From contig CAWKCE010000003.1 in the NCBI GenBank assembly GCA_963848085.1, positions 1,054,001 through 1,118,000 of the forward strand: DNA of 64,000 bases, given 5' to 3'. Origin of the DNA: CAWKCE01 sp032127035 (GTDB taxonomy: Bacteria > Actinomycetota > Actinomycetes > JAHEKZ01). The position numbers and the translations under genes are program-made. Below the pieces are notes generated by a model. That model was not told the origin of the DNA, did not search any database, and was given only the letters and a program-made list of their open reading frames with translations. The number at the start of each line of letters is the position of its first letter. Position 1 is the stretch's first letter. Shown piece by piece: positions 1 to 7,672 of the stretch.

Positions 1-1
1 C

Positions 2-286
2 GCGATCCAAGGGGTCGTCTGCCAGACACTCGCCAAGAGTGCGGACGGTCGAGGTCGGGTCGTCGCGTGTGAGGTGATGGTGGCCACACCAGCAATCCGG
101 AACCTGATCCGTGAGGGCAAGACCCACCAGATCTACAGCGCCATGCAGGCCGGCGCGAAGTTCGGGATGCAGACGATGGACCAACACCTGGCGGACCTGG
201 TGAACAAGGGCCGCATTACCCACGAGATGGGTATCGAGAAGTGCCACCACATCGAAGACTACAAACGCCTCACCGGGCGCGGCTGA
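2..286 (+). CDS. pilT: Twitching motility ATPase PilT, C-terminal end (5' end outside window)
   Basis: Open from base 2 to the stop at 284-286, giving the last 94 residues of a longer protein. The segment VMVATPAIRNLIREGKTHQI followed by GMQTMDQ and LADLVNKGRIT is the conserved C-terminal region of the PilT family of hexameric type IV pilus retraction ATPases, the cytoplasmic motors that depolymerise pilin. The Walker A, Walker B and His boxes lie upstream of the window and cannot be checked. The gene is followed 14 bases later by pilC in the same direction, as in many actinobacterial pilus clusters. A PilB extension ATPase ends differently, so PilT is preferred. Confidence 0.9.
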   Translation, partial: AIQGVVCQTLAKSADGRGRVVACEVMVATPAIRNLIREGKTHQIYSAMQAGAKFGMQTMDQHLADLVNKGRITHEMGIEKCHHIEDYKRLTGRG

Positions 287-300
287 GACAGGAGCGACCC

Positions 301-1524
301 ATGGCGACAACGACGACATACCAGTACTCGGTCCGCGACAAGGCGGGCAAGGTCGTTTCCGGAACCCTTGATGCGGACTCGCCGACGGCGGTGGCTGCGA
401 AGCTGAAGCAGCTGGGCTACACCCCGGTCAGCATCGCCGAGCACAAGCCCGGAATGAAGCGCGAGCTCAAGGTGCCCGGCTTCGGCGGCAAGGTGAAGCT
501 GAAGGACCTGGCCGTGATGTCTCGCCAGTTCGCGACCATGATTAACAGCGGGCTGTCGCTGCTCCGAGCCCTCAACATCCTCTCGGAGCAGACACCCAAC
601 CCCAAGCTGGCCGAAGTCCTGCGCGAGGTGCGCAACGAGGTCGAGACCGGCAACGCGCTGTCAGCGGCGATGGGAAACTTCCCCGACGTCTTCCCGCCAC
701 TGATGGTCAACATGATCAAGGCCGGAGAGGTTGGCGGGTTCCTGGACCAGGTGCTGCTGCAGATCGCGGCCAACTACGAGGCTGAAGTACGGCTGAAGGG
801 CAAGGTCAAGTCGGCTATGACCTACCCGGTGGTCGTCTTCGTGATGGCGATCCTGGCCGTCGTCGGCATGCTCTTGTTCATCGTTCCGGTGTTCGACAAG
901 ATGTTCGACGGACTGGGCGCAGACCTACCGGCCCCCACCCAGATGCTGGTCAACCTGTCCAACCTGCTGAAGACGTTCTTCCCGGTTCTGATCGTCATGC
1001 TCGTCGTCGGATCCTTCGTCTGGCGGAAGGTCAAGCGCACCGACCGGGTGCGGAACGTGGTTGACCCGCTGAAGCTGAAGATCCCGGTCTTTGGACCGTT
1101 GTTCCAGAAGATCGCCCTCAGCCGGTTCACGCGTAACTTCGGAACCTTGCTGCACGCCGGTGTGCCGATCCTGCAGAGCCTGGACATCGTGGCGGACACG
1201 TCAGGGAACGTGGTCGTCGCGCGTGCCGTCCGGGACGTCCAGGAGAGCGTGCGCAACGGCGAGTCGCTCACCGGACCCCTCGCGCAGCACGCAATCTTCC
1301 CGCCGATGGTCGTGCAGATGCTGGCCGTCGGGGAGGACACCGGTGCGCTCGACGCGATGCTGCACAAGATCAGCGAGTTCTACGACCAGGAGGTCGAGTC
1401 CACGACCGAGTCCCTGACGGCGCTCATCGAGCCGTTGATGATCGCGGTTCTTGGTGGCCTGGTCGGCAGCATGATCATCGCCTTGTACATGCCCATCTTC
1501 AAGGTCTTCGACCTCATCGGGTAG
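301..1524 (+). CDS. pilC: Type IV pilus inner-membrane platform protein PilC
   Basis: A 407-residue protein of the PilC/GspF family, the inner-membrane platform that couples the PilB/PilT ATPases to pilin polymerisation. Two homologous T2SSF domains are visible. The first is around residues 70-195, with the family pattern MSRQFATMINSGLSLLRAL and later MIKAGEVGG. The second is around 275-400, with FTRNFGTLLHAGVPILQSL and MLAVGEDTGALD. Hydrophobic segments follow each domain (near 170-200, 220-250 and the C terminus). The ATG at 301 is chosen because GGAG lies 6 bases upstream and the protein begins at the usual YQYSVRDKAGKVV region; an in-frame extension to 241 has no ribosome-binding site. 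Probably co-transcribed with pilT. Confidence 0.93.
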   Translation: MATTTTYQYSVRDKAGKVVSGTLDADSPTAVAAKLKQLGYTPVSIAEHKPGMKRELKVPGFGGKVKLKDLAVMSRQFATMINSGLSLLRALNILSEQTPNPKLAEVLREVRNEVETGNALSAAMGNFPDVFPPLMVNMIKAGEVGGFLDQVLLQIAANYEAEVRLKGKVKSAMTYPVVVFVMAILAVVGMLLFIVPVFDKMFDGLGADLPAPTQMLVNLSNLLKTFFPVLIVMLVVGSFVWRKVKRTDRVRNVVDPLKLKIPVFGPLFQKIALSRFTRNFGTLLHAGVPILQSLDIVADTSGNVVVARAVRDVQESVRNGESLTGPLAQHAIFPPMVVQMLAVGEDTGALDAMLHKISEFYDQEVESTTESLTALIEPLMIAVLGGLVGSMIIALYMPIFKVFDLIG

Positions 1525-1570
1525 GCGGCTCGGCGAGTCCGGTTCGTGACCAATTCGCCCGGTCGAGGGC

Positions 1571-1598
1571 TCAAGTCCAGCGTCCCGCCAGTCGAAAC
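1571..1598 (+). promoter_or_regulatory. Putative sigma-28/WhiG-type promoter of pilA
   Basis: TCAAG at 1571-1575 is followed, after exactly 15 bases, by GTCGAAAC at 1591-1598. Two other pilus promoters in this cluster have the same TCAAG-N15 spacing and a better GCCGAT element, and two of the three share the context GGGCTCAAG. FliA/WhiG-family sigma factors recognise this kind of bipartite site (known class). The -10 here is the weakest of the three. A start near 1604-1606 would place the c-di-GMP aptamer right at the 5' end of the transcript. Confidence 0.5.
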
Positions 1599-1613
1599 CT
1601 CCAGTGTCATAGA

Positions 1614-1701
1614 GCCAACCGGCCAGAACGGGCACACCCGTCGCGAGGCGGGGTCGCAAAGCCAGGGGACCCATGTGGTCGGCCTAGCTGCCTCGGTCGG
1701 C
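1614..1701 (+). promoter_or_regulatory. Cyclic di-GMP-I (GEMM) riboswitch aptamer in the pilA leader
   Basis: The core reads GGGCACACC (1630-1638), a 4-bp stem CGTC/GGCG capped by the GNRA loop GCGA (1643-1646), then GGGTCGCAAAGCC (1651-1663). Known GEMM-I aptamers have GGGCAAACC, a GAAA-capped stem and GGGACGCAAAGCC in the same order. P1 forms between 1614-1621 (GCCAACCG) and 1694-1701 (CGGTCGGC) with one A/C mismatch. A further arm pairs GACC (1668-1671) with GGTC (1677-1680), followed by GGCCTAGC. It lies 75-160 bases ahead of the pilA start, matching the known association of this class with pilin and motility genes. The expression platform is unclear; CCTC at 1752-1755 can pair with GAGG of the Shine-Dalgarno at 1761-1764, which would allow translational control. 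Confidence 0.85.
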
Positions 1702-1775
1702 ACTCCACCCGGAGCGCCGCAGAGGGCCAGAAGGACCGCTCGGCTCATCAACCTCATCCGGAGGAGAACAACAGC

Positions 1776-2195
1776 ATGATCGCTCGTATCCGCAAGGCCC
1801 AGGAGGAGCGCGAGGGTGGCTTCACCCTCATCGAGCTCCTGGTCGTTGTCATCATCATCGGTATCCTCGCCGCGATCGCCATCCCGGTGTTCCTGAACCA
1901 GCGTCAGAAGGCCGTCGACTCGTCGATGAAGGCCGACGCTCGCGCAGTGGCCAACGAGATGGAGACCGCGTTCACCGACACGCAGGTCTACCCAGTCAGC
2001 TTTGCCGGGGTCTCTGCTTCCGTCAAGCTGTCGCCCGGAAACGCGGCGACCGTTGTTCGGTCGACCATCGGGTCGTCCTACTGCGTGACCATCACCCGCA
2101 CCGCGGGGTCGCAGCCCGGCTCGCAGGCGAACTGGGTGTACGACAGCAACGACGGTGGCCTTCAGGGCCCCGGCGTGGCTTGCGTCGACAACTGA
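1776..2195 (+). CDS. pilA: Major type IV pilin PilA
   Basis: A 139-residue type IVa prepilin. The 15-residue leader ends in Gly14-Gly15 and is cleaved before Phe16. The mature start FTLIELLVVVIIIGILAAIA has the conserved Glu at mature position 5, needed for methylation and assembly, and forms the long hydrophobic helix. Cysteines near residues 110 and 136 could form the usual C-terminal disulfide loop. GAGGAG sits 6 bases upstream of ATG 1776. The gene stands alone between a riboswitch-bearing leader and a strong terminator, as expected for a highly expressed structural subunit. It would be processed by PilD, encoded downstream. Confidence 0.93.
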   Translation: MIARIRKAQEEREGGFTLIELLVVVIIIGILAAIAIPVFLNQRQKAVDSSMKADARAVANEMETAFTDTQVYPVSFAGVSASVKLSPGNAATVVRSTIGSSYCVTITRTAGSQPGSQANWVYDSNDGGLQGPGVACVDN

Positions 2196-2213
2196 TCGAC
2201 TGCTCAACCGTTT

Positions 2214-2241
2214 CGGGGTCGCACCTTCGGGTGCGGCCCCG
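2214..2241 (+). terminator. Terminator hairpin after pilA
   Basis: A 12-bp stem, CGGGGTCGCACC against GGTGCGGCCCCG (one G-T pair), is closed by a TTCG tetraloop, 18 bases after the pilA stop. No U-tract follows, as is common in actinobacteria. It separates pilA from the minor-pilin operon, whose own promoter begins at 2266. Confidence 0.85.
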
Positions 2242-2265
2242 AACCACGTTCACCCGGAAGCACTG

Positions 2266-2293
2266 TCAAGGCCGACCGGCTCACTGCCGATGA
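2266..2293 (+). promoter_or_regulatory. Putative sigma-28/WhiG-type promoter of the minor-pilin operon
   Basis: TCAAG (2266-2270), 15 bases, GCCGATGA (2286-2293). This has the same spacing and near-identical boxes to the site ahead of pilM. It lies just after the pilA terminator and about 50 bases before the GTG start at 2342, giving a short leader with a good Shine-Dalgarno. Confidence 0.65.
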
Positions 2294-2341
2294 AAGGTCT
2301 CGAGGGTCGTTCGGCCCTGCCTCATCGAAGGGGGAGTGGGC

Positions 2342-3889
2342 GTGCTCCAGCACTGGCGCAACCGGATCCGCCGGGACGACGCCGGCATCAGCCTGGTCGA
2401 GATGCTGGTGGCGCTCGTCGTCACCTCCATCGCCTTCACCGCTCTCGCCGCCGCCATCTTGACCGGTGTCCGCTCGGCGCAGACGGCGACCGTGGTGACC
2501 GCCGGCAACCAGCTCGCGTCCGAGCAGGTGGAGCGGCTTCGTGCGATCGACTGGTCGCTGCTGGGGCACTACGCAGACGAGCCCGGCTGGGGCAGCGGGT
2601 ACTACGGTGGCGAGAACCTGGTGATGGTCGCTGCGACGACGCCCAGCCCCCGCCCCGTTGAGGTCCCGTACCTGGCCGCGCAGACGGTCACGATCAAGAA
2701 CGTCGCCTACTCGGTCACGACCCGGGTCACCTGGGCGGGGTCCTCCGTCGGTACGCCGAACACGGGCGCCACGTACGCGAGCAAGCGGATCACCGTGACG
2801 GTGACCTCCGACTTCCGTGGCCAGACCCGCACGAGCACCCAGACCGCTCTGCGGACGCCGAACGCCAAGGAGATGAAGCCACCCAGCGCCGCGGGGGCGA
2901 CCCCGATCAGCATCACCACGTCCAGCGTGAGCCCGAACCAGCCGCTCGGCCCGAACGGTGAGCTGACCCAAGAGCTCATCCTGCTGGCGTCCACGTCGGT
3001 CGTCGCGCAGGACGTGACCGCGACCTACACCCTGGCAACGGGAGCGACGGCAACGACCGCACTGGCCCCGGACGCCACCGCCAAGCTGTGGACGATCCGG
3101 CTACCGGTGGGCACCGGTCCGTTCACGCCTGGAACCGCCGTCTTCACGTACACGGCCACCCACGCTTCCGGGTCGACGACGACCGCGAGCGCGCAGGTCC
3201 AGTTCACCGCGTACAGCGGCTCGTTCACGCTCAACAACCCGAACGCCAGCACGACCTACAGCCAGCTGGCGGTCGACTACACGCTGGCCGCGCCGATCAC
3301 GGTGTCGGTCACGACGTCCGACCCGGCCACCGTGGTCACCGGGACCTACCCCTTGAGCAGCGGCTCCGACGGCACGCTGACCTTGACCGGCGGCCCCACC
3401 AACTGGACCGGGTCCATCCCCATCGGGGCCGGACCCATCACGGCAGGCAACCTGACGATCACGCTGAGCGCGACCTCCGTCGGTGGGAGCACGGCGACGG
3501 CGACGGCGGCCGTGGTCCTCCAGGCGCCGTCGCTGGGGGCGATCGAGATCGTTGGGCTGACCGCCTCGCCGAACCTGTGCACCAAGCAGAGCGGCGGCTA
3601 CCCGACCTGGCGTGACTCGACCCTCACCGCCGAGGTGAAGAACGTCTCCGCCACGACCGGCACCGTGACGATCAAGCTGGGTGCGGACGCGGCGGTGACC
3701 GCGACCGCCGTCGGCGCCATCGGAGGCTCCGGCGGGCAGCTGTTCCGGATCACCGTCCCGACCGGCCACGCGATCCCGACCGCACCGGTCACCGTGCAGG
3801 TGGTGGCGACGCGCACGGCCGACTCGGCGACGCAGAGCCGTGACTTCCCGGTCCCGGTGACGCGGAAGAACTCGGTGAACGCATGCTGA
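2342..3889 (+). CDS. Large minor pilin with Ig-like repeat ectodomain
   Basis: A 515-residue prepilin-like protein. The leader ends at Gly15, and the mature start ISLVEMLVALVV keeps Glu at position 5. About 150 residues of pilin-like globular region are followed by a long Thr/Ser/Gly-rich beta-type ectodomain. Two modules in it look homologous: WTIRLPVGTGPFTPG (near residue 250) and WTGSIPIGAGPITAG (near residue 355), each followed by a GSTTTA- or GSTATA-like strand. A last domain holds the Cys pair CTK...NAC. Minor pilins are usually 150-250 residues, so this one is oversized, and a tip adhesin or priming subunit is a reasonable inference. GTG 2342 is preferred over GTG 2336 because AAGGGGGAG then sits 5 bases upstream. 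It overlaps the next gene by 7 bases. Confidence 0.8.
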   Translation: MLQHWRNRIRRDDAGISLVEMLVALVVTSIAFTALAAAILTGVRSAQTATVVTAGNQLASEQVERLRAIDWSLLGHYADEPGWGSGYYGGENLVMVAATTPSPRPVEVPYLAAQTVTIKNVAYSVTTRVTWAGSSVGTPNTGATYASKRITVTVTSDFRGQTRTSTQTALRTPNAKEMKPPSAAGATPISITTSSVSPNQPLGPNGELTQELILLASTSVVAQDVTATYTLATGATATTALAPDATAKLWTIRLPVGTGPFTPGTAVFTYTATHASGSTTTASAQVQFTAYSGSFTLNNPNASTTYSQLAVDYTLAAPITVSVTTSDPATVVTGTYPLSSGSDGTLTLTGGPTNWTGSIPIGAGPITAGNLTITLSATSVGGSTATATAAVVLQAPSLGAIEIVGLTASPNLCTKQSGGYPTWRDSTLTAEVKNVSATTGTVTIKLGADAAVTATAVGAIGGSGGQLFRITVPTGHAIPTAPVTVQVVATRTADSATQSRDFPVPVTRKNSVNAC

Positions 3890-4500
3890 ACAGACTCCGC
3901 AGGAGCCGCTCCGGCAGCCGTGACGCCGGGTACTCCCTAGTCGAGATGCTGGTGGTCGTGGTGATCCTCGGCGTGGTCAGTGCCGTGGTAAGCGCCGCGA
4001 TCATCAGCAGCCTCCGGGTGCAGCAGGTGACCGAGTCGAACGTGACCTCGATGGCCGGTGCGCGCACCGCCATCGAGCGGATGTCGCGTGACATCCGGAC
4101 CGCCAACCCGCTACGGACCGCCGAGGCGAACGTCATCAGCTTCGACATGTACTACGGGACCAGATGCGAGCGCCGCACCTACTCGGTGGTCGCGGGCTCG
4201 ATCGTCCTCAGCCGGGCGCAGTTCGCTGCGGGTGTGCGGTGTGGCGCGCCCGGGGCGGTCCCCGGTGCGGCGACCACGAGCACGGTCATCGAGGACGTCA
4301 CGAACACGACTGCGGCGCCGCTGTTCCGGTACTACCGGTGGGACACCGCCACCAAGACCCGTGTCGAGTCGACCGCGCCGGTGACCGTCGGGCTGACGTC
4401 GGTCGACACCGTCCGGATCAACGCGCTCGTCTCGGCCCTGCGGCAGGGCGACGTCGGAGTCCAGGCCCTGGTCGACCTCAGAAACGTGGAGATCAAATGA
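3883..4500 (+). CDS. Minor pilin, PilW-like N-methylation protein
   Basis: A 205-residue prepilin. The leader ends at Gly16, followed by YSLVEMLVVVVILGVVSAVV with Glu at mature position 5. The following region, SSLRVQQVTESNVTSMAGARTAIERMSRDIRTANPL, has the spacing seen in PilW/ComGF-like minor pilins, and the rest is a short beta-rich domain with two cysteines. The start overlaps the preceding stop by 7 bases and the end overlaps the next start (ATGA), so the three genes are translationally coupled. It probably contributes to the pilus-priming complex. The exact minor-pilin class is uncertain. Confidence 0.82.
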   Translation: MLNRLRRSRSGSRDAGYSLVEMLVVVVILGVVSAVVSAAIISSLRVQQVTESNVTSMAGARTAIERMSRDIRTANPLRTAEANVISFDMYYGTRCERRTYSVVAGSIVLSRAQFAAGVRCGAPGAVPGAATTSTVIEDVTNTTAAPLFRYYRWDTATKTRVESTAPVTVGLTSVDTVRINALVSALRQGDVGVQALVDLRNVEIK

Positions 4501-5663
4501 TGGCTTTCCGCAACCGCCTCCTGCGCTCGGGGAGGGACGACCGAGGGTCAATGCTCCTCGCGCTGTCCGGCGTCCTCGTGGTGACCGGGATCATGATGGC
4601 CTTCCTCGTGACGGTCCTCATCGCCCAGGACTCCACGCGGCACGACTACCGGTACACCAAGTCCATCCAGGGTGCGGACGCCGGCGTTCAGCAGGCGTAC
4701 TACCAGATCAACACGCTGCCGGCCGGGTCGACCAGCACCTCCCTGACGTCTGGTGGCACCGTCACGCTGGACGGCGTCGACTACTTCTGGACCGCAGCCC
4801 GTCCGGCCGCCGAGTCGCTCACCTGGACCGTGGAGTCCACGGGGACGACCACGGTCGGGACGCAGACGACCACGCGCACGGTGACGGCGACGATCGGCCA
4901 GAGCGCGCTGTTCAACATGGCGGCCTTCGCCGACTCCACGCTGAACTTCAACGGCAACAACCTCGCCACCTCCTACCCCGCTCCCGGCCAGGGGCAGATC
5001 GGCACCAACGGGTCGATGACCCTCCTGGGGAACTCGACCTCGGTGGACGCGGTGGTCCTGTACGACTACGACGCGAACCCGGACCCCAGCCGGTGCACCG
5101 GGGCCGCCTGCAGCGCGCCGACGACCACGAACGGCAGCAAGCTGGACATCGCCGGCGCGGCCGCTACCGACGGGTTCATCCAGGCGCAGCTCGACGCCTG
5201 CAAGGCGGTCGCGCCGCTCACCGCGTTCGTCGGCACGACCATTGCTGCCCGGCCGGAGCCCTACTGCTTCACCTCCTTCTTCGCCGACACGCAGAACTTC
5301 ACGGTCACGGGGCCAGGCACGGCACGCATCTTCGTCGAAGGTGGGGACGTCGTGCTCGGCAACAAGAACCACAGCGACGTGAACAACGACGTCCCCGGGA
5401 CACCGACGTCGGTGAAGCTGCAGATCTACACCACCGGCCAGACGGTCAGCATGTACAACCAGGGCGAGATCGCGGCCGCGGTGTACGCACCGAACGCCGC
5501 CTGCGGCGGTGTCACCTCGAACGCCGGCACGACCTTCTACGGGTCCATGATCTGCAAGACGATCGACAACGTCGGTGGCTGGACGTTCAAGTACGACACG
5601 CGACTGTCCAGCATCGGCGACGGGATCTGGCGTTTGAAGGACTACTCGGAGCCCGGCGCCTGA
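4497..5663 (+). CDS. PilX-like pilus assembly protein
   Basis: A 388-residue protein starting ATG-ATG at 4497, with an ATGA overlap on the upstream gene. The N terminus has a basic stretch, then Gly17-Ser18 and one hydrophobic helix (about residues 19-45), resembling the PilX N-terminal domain. Unlike the other pilins here it lacks the Glu at +5. The ectodomain contains GQGQIGTNGSMTLLGNS, then GDVVLGNKNHS and IAAAVYAPNAACGG...FYGSMICKTI, a pattern of repeated short strands suggesting a beta-solenoid. It closes the minor-pilin operon before pilD. A role in pilus priming or surface display is inferred from context. Confidence 0.75.
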   Translation: MMAFRNRLLRSGRDDRGSMLLALSGVLVVTGIMMAFLVTVLIAQDSTRHDYRYTKSIQGADAGVQQAYYQINTLPAGSTSTSLTSGGTVTLDGVDYFWTAARPAAESLTWTVESTGTTTVGTQTTTRTVTATIGQSALFNMAAFADSTLNFNGNNLATSYPAPGQGQIGTNGSMTLLGNSTSVDAVVLYDYDANPDPSRCTGAACSAPTTTNGSKLDIAGAAATDGFIQAQLDACKAVAPLTAFVGTTIAARPEPYCFTSFFADTQNFTVTGPGTARIFVEGGDVVLGNKNHSDVNNDVPGTPTSVKLQIYTTGQTVSMYNQGEIAAAVYAPNAACGGVTSNAGTTFYGSMICKTIDNVGGWTFKYDTRLSSIGDGIWRLKDYSEPGA

Positions 5664-5708
5664 GCCCTCCTGCGGGAGGACCTGGCGCGTGGGGTAGAAC
5701 TGCCGACC

Positions 5709-6488
5709 GTGGACACCCTCGTACTCGTCATGGTGGGCGTACTTGGGCTCGTTGTGGGCTCGTTCCTGAACGTCGTCATCCACCGGGTCCCGGCCGGCGA
5801 GTCTGTCGTTCATCCCCGCTCGAGGTGCCCGGGGTGCGGCACCGAGATTGCGGCGCGCGACAACGTCCCCGTCGTCTCCTGGCTGCTTCTTCGTGGGCGG
5901 TGCCGCAGCTGCGGTGAGCCGATCAGCGTGCGCTACCCGCTGGTCGAACTCGGAACTGCCGCGCTGTTCGTCCTGCTCACCGTCGAGATCGGCGTCGGCT
6001 GGGCGCTGCCGGCGTTTCTCTACCTGGGCGCGGTCGGAGTGGCATTGGCCGCCATCGACCTCGACACCCACCGGCTGCCGAACGCGCTCACGCTGCCGTC
6101 GTACGCAGTAGGCGGGCTGCTGCTGCTCCTCCCGGCGGTTGCGGACGGCTCGTGGGACGCCTACCTCAGGGCTTGGCTGGGAGCGGCTGCGTTGTTCGCC
6201 TTCTACCTGCTCCTGGTCGTGGTGTATCCGGCGGGCATGGGACTGGGCGACGTGAAGCTCGCGGGAGTCCTGGGGCTCTACCTGGGCTGGTTGGGCTGGG
6301 GAGCGCTCGTTGTGGGGGGCTTCCTGGGCTTCCTCCTGGGTGCCGTGGTCGGGGGCACGCTCATGGTCGTTCGACGGACCGGTCGCAAGTCGAAGATCCC
6401 CTTCGGACCGTTCATGCTGGCCGGAACGCTGCTCGCAGTGATCTGGGGGAGCTCCGTGTGGGACTGGTACCTCGGCCGTCTCGGCTGA
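5709..6488 (+). CDS. pilD: Prepilin peptidase / N-methyltransferase PilD
   Basis: A 259-residue polytopic aspartic protease of the A24A family, which cleaves prepilin leaders and N-methylates the new N terminus. The N-terminal cytoplasmic loop has the zinc-type pairs C40-P-G-C43 and C65-R-S-C68 found in full-length PilD. Catalytic aspartates fit D117/D119 (AAIDLDTHRLPN) and D181 in GLGDVK, the GxGD motif. Its substrates are plainly the pilins encoded upstream. The GTG start at 5709 lies 8 bases after a TAGAAC element, which may be a -10 for a nearly leaderless transcript; a small CCTCC/GGAGG hairpin (about 5667-5681) follows the previous gene. Confidence 0.93.
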   Translation: MDTLVLVMVGVLGLVVGSFLNVVIHRVPAGESVVHPRSRCPGCGTEIAARDNVPVVSWLLLRGRCRSCGEPISVRYPLVELGTAALFVLLTVEIGVGWALPAFLYLGAVGVALAAIDLDTHRLPNALTLPSYAVGGLLLLLPAVADGSWDAYLRAWLGAAALFAFYLLLVVVYPAGMGLGDVKLAGVLGLYLGWLGWGALVVGGFLGFLLGAVVGGTLMVVRRTGRKSKIPFGPFMLAGTLLAVIWGSSVWDWYLGRLG

Positions 6489-6514
6489 TCCAGACCCAAT
6501 TTCTCCCCTGGGGC

Positions 6515-6542
6515 TCAAGCAGCCCGCGATTCACGCCGATGT
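6515..6542 (+). promoter_or_regulatory. Putative sigma-28/WhiG-type promoter of pilMNO
   Basis: TCAAG (6515-6519), 15 bases, GCCGATGT (6535-6542), in the 122-base gap between pilD and pilM. Boxes and spacing match the site at 2266-2293. The predicted transcript would start near 6548 with a leader of about 60 bases that ends in AAGGGGA ahead of the pilM GTG. Confidence 0.65.
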
Positions 6543-6610
6543 CCCCGCTGACATAGCCCGAACGGGCTCACCCACGTGGCCCAACGGGTTGCTCGGGAAG
6601 GGGAATCGAC

Positions 6611-7672
6611 GTGGCAGGACGAACCGCCATCGGTCTCGACATCGGGACATCGGGTGTGCGCGCCGCCGAACTTGTGTTCGGCAAGTCAGGCATCACCCTC
6701 GAGAAGTTCGGCCAGGTCGCGCTGCCCGCAGGCGCGGTCCGAGACGGCGAGGTCATCGACGTCGCCACTGTGGCCGAGGCGATCAAGCAGCTGTGGGCCC
6801 ACACGAAGTTCAGCAGCAAGAAGGTCGTGGTCGGCGTCGCGAACCAGAAGGTCCTGGTCCGTGCAGTGTCGCTTCCCGCTGCCCCGCTGGACGAGATCAA
6901 AGAGACCCTCGCGTACCAGGTGACCGACCAGATTCCCATGGCCGTCGAGAACGCGCTGTTGGACTTCTACCCCCTCGACGAGGCCGAGGAGGGTGGGCGC
7001 CAGGTCGTGCGCGGCCTGCTCGTCGCGGCGGCTCGGGACATGGTCACCACCCAGCTGGCCGCTGTTCAGCAGGCCGGACTCACCCCGCACATGGTCGACC
7101 TCACGGCGTTCGCCGTCCTCCGTTCGCTGGCGGACAACGACAGCCTGGGAATGGGCGCTCCGCTGGAGGCTCTGATCGACGTCGGGGCACGGGTGACCAA
7201 CATCGTGCTGCACCAAGGCGGGGTGCCTCGGTTCGTCCGCATCCTGCAGATGGGCGGACAGGACGTCACCGACGCGGTAGCCGACCGCACGGGCTCCTCC
7301 CAGGCTGAGGCCGAGGAGCTGAAGCGCGAGCTCGGGATGAGCGCGCACGGCGCTGATCCCGACCAGATGGCCGCCGGACGCGTGATGGAGGCCGCCGGCA
7401 AGGCGTTCGCCGAGCAGGTTCGCGGCTCGCTGGACTTCTACGCCGCCTCTCCGGGCGGCCAGCAGGTCGACCGCATCGTTCTCACCGGCGGCGGGTCACG
7501 TCTCGGCGGTCTCGCCGAAGCCCTCCAGGAGGTGAACCGGGTGGAGGTCACCCGGGGACACGCCTTCTCGGACCTGACGCTGGGACGCACCGGGCTCACC
7601 CCCGAGCAGGTGCAGTTCGTCGAGCCGGCCGCCTCCGTGCCGGTCGGCCTGGCTCTCGGAGGCGTGGCATGA
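6611..7672 (+). CDS. pilM: Type IV pilus assembly ATPase-fold protein PilM
   Basis: A 353-residue actin-like (FtsA-fold) cytoplasmic protein. The N terminus AIGLDIGTSGVRAAEL is the PilM phosphate-1 motif; EALIDVGARVTNIVL and IVLTGGGSRLGGLAEAL are the phosphate-2 and adenosine motifs. PilM binds the short cytoplasmic tail of PilN and anchors the PilMNO alignment complex to the motor. That tail is present in the next gene, as RVNLLPPE. GTG 6611 has AAGGGGA upstream. It overlaps pilN by 4 bases (ATGA). Confidence 0.92.
   Translation: MAGRTAIGLDIGTSGVRAAELVFGKSGITLEKFGQVALPAGAVRDGEVIDVATVAEAIKQLWAHTKFSSKKVVVGVANQKVLVRAVSLPAAPLDEIKETLAYQVTDQIPMAVENALLDFYPLDEAEEGGRQVVRGLLVAAARDMVTTQLAAVQQAGLTPHMVDLTAFAVLRSLADNDSLGMGAPLEALIDVGARVTNIVLHQGGVPRFVRILQMGGQDVTDAVADRTGSSQAEAEELKRELGMSAHGADPDQMAAGRVMEAAGKAFAEQVRGSLDFYAASPGGQQVDRIVLTGGGSRLGGLAEALQEVNRVEVTRGHAFSDLTLGRTGLTPEQVQFVEPAASVPVGLALGGVA

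Noticed and set aside
1546..1779. Short open frame in the pilA leader
   Set aside because: It coincides with the riboswitch aptamer, whose RNA motifs explain the sequence; no Shine-Dalgarno and no recognisable protein.
4548..6518. Minus-strand open frame of 656 codons opposite pilus genes
   Set aside because: Antisense to the PilX-like protein and PilD; no domain, no ribosome-binding site.
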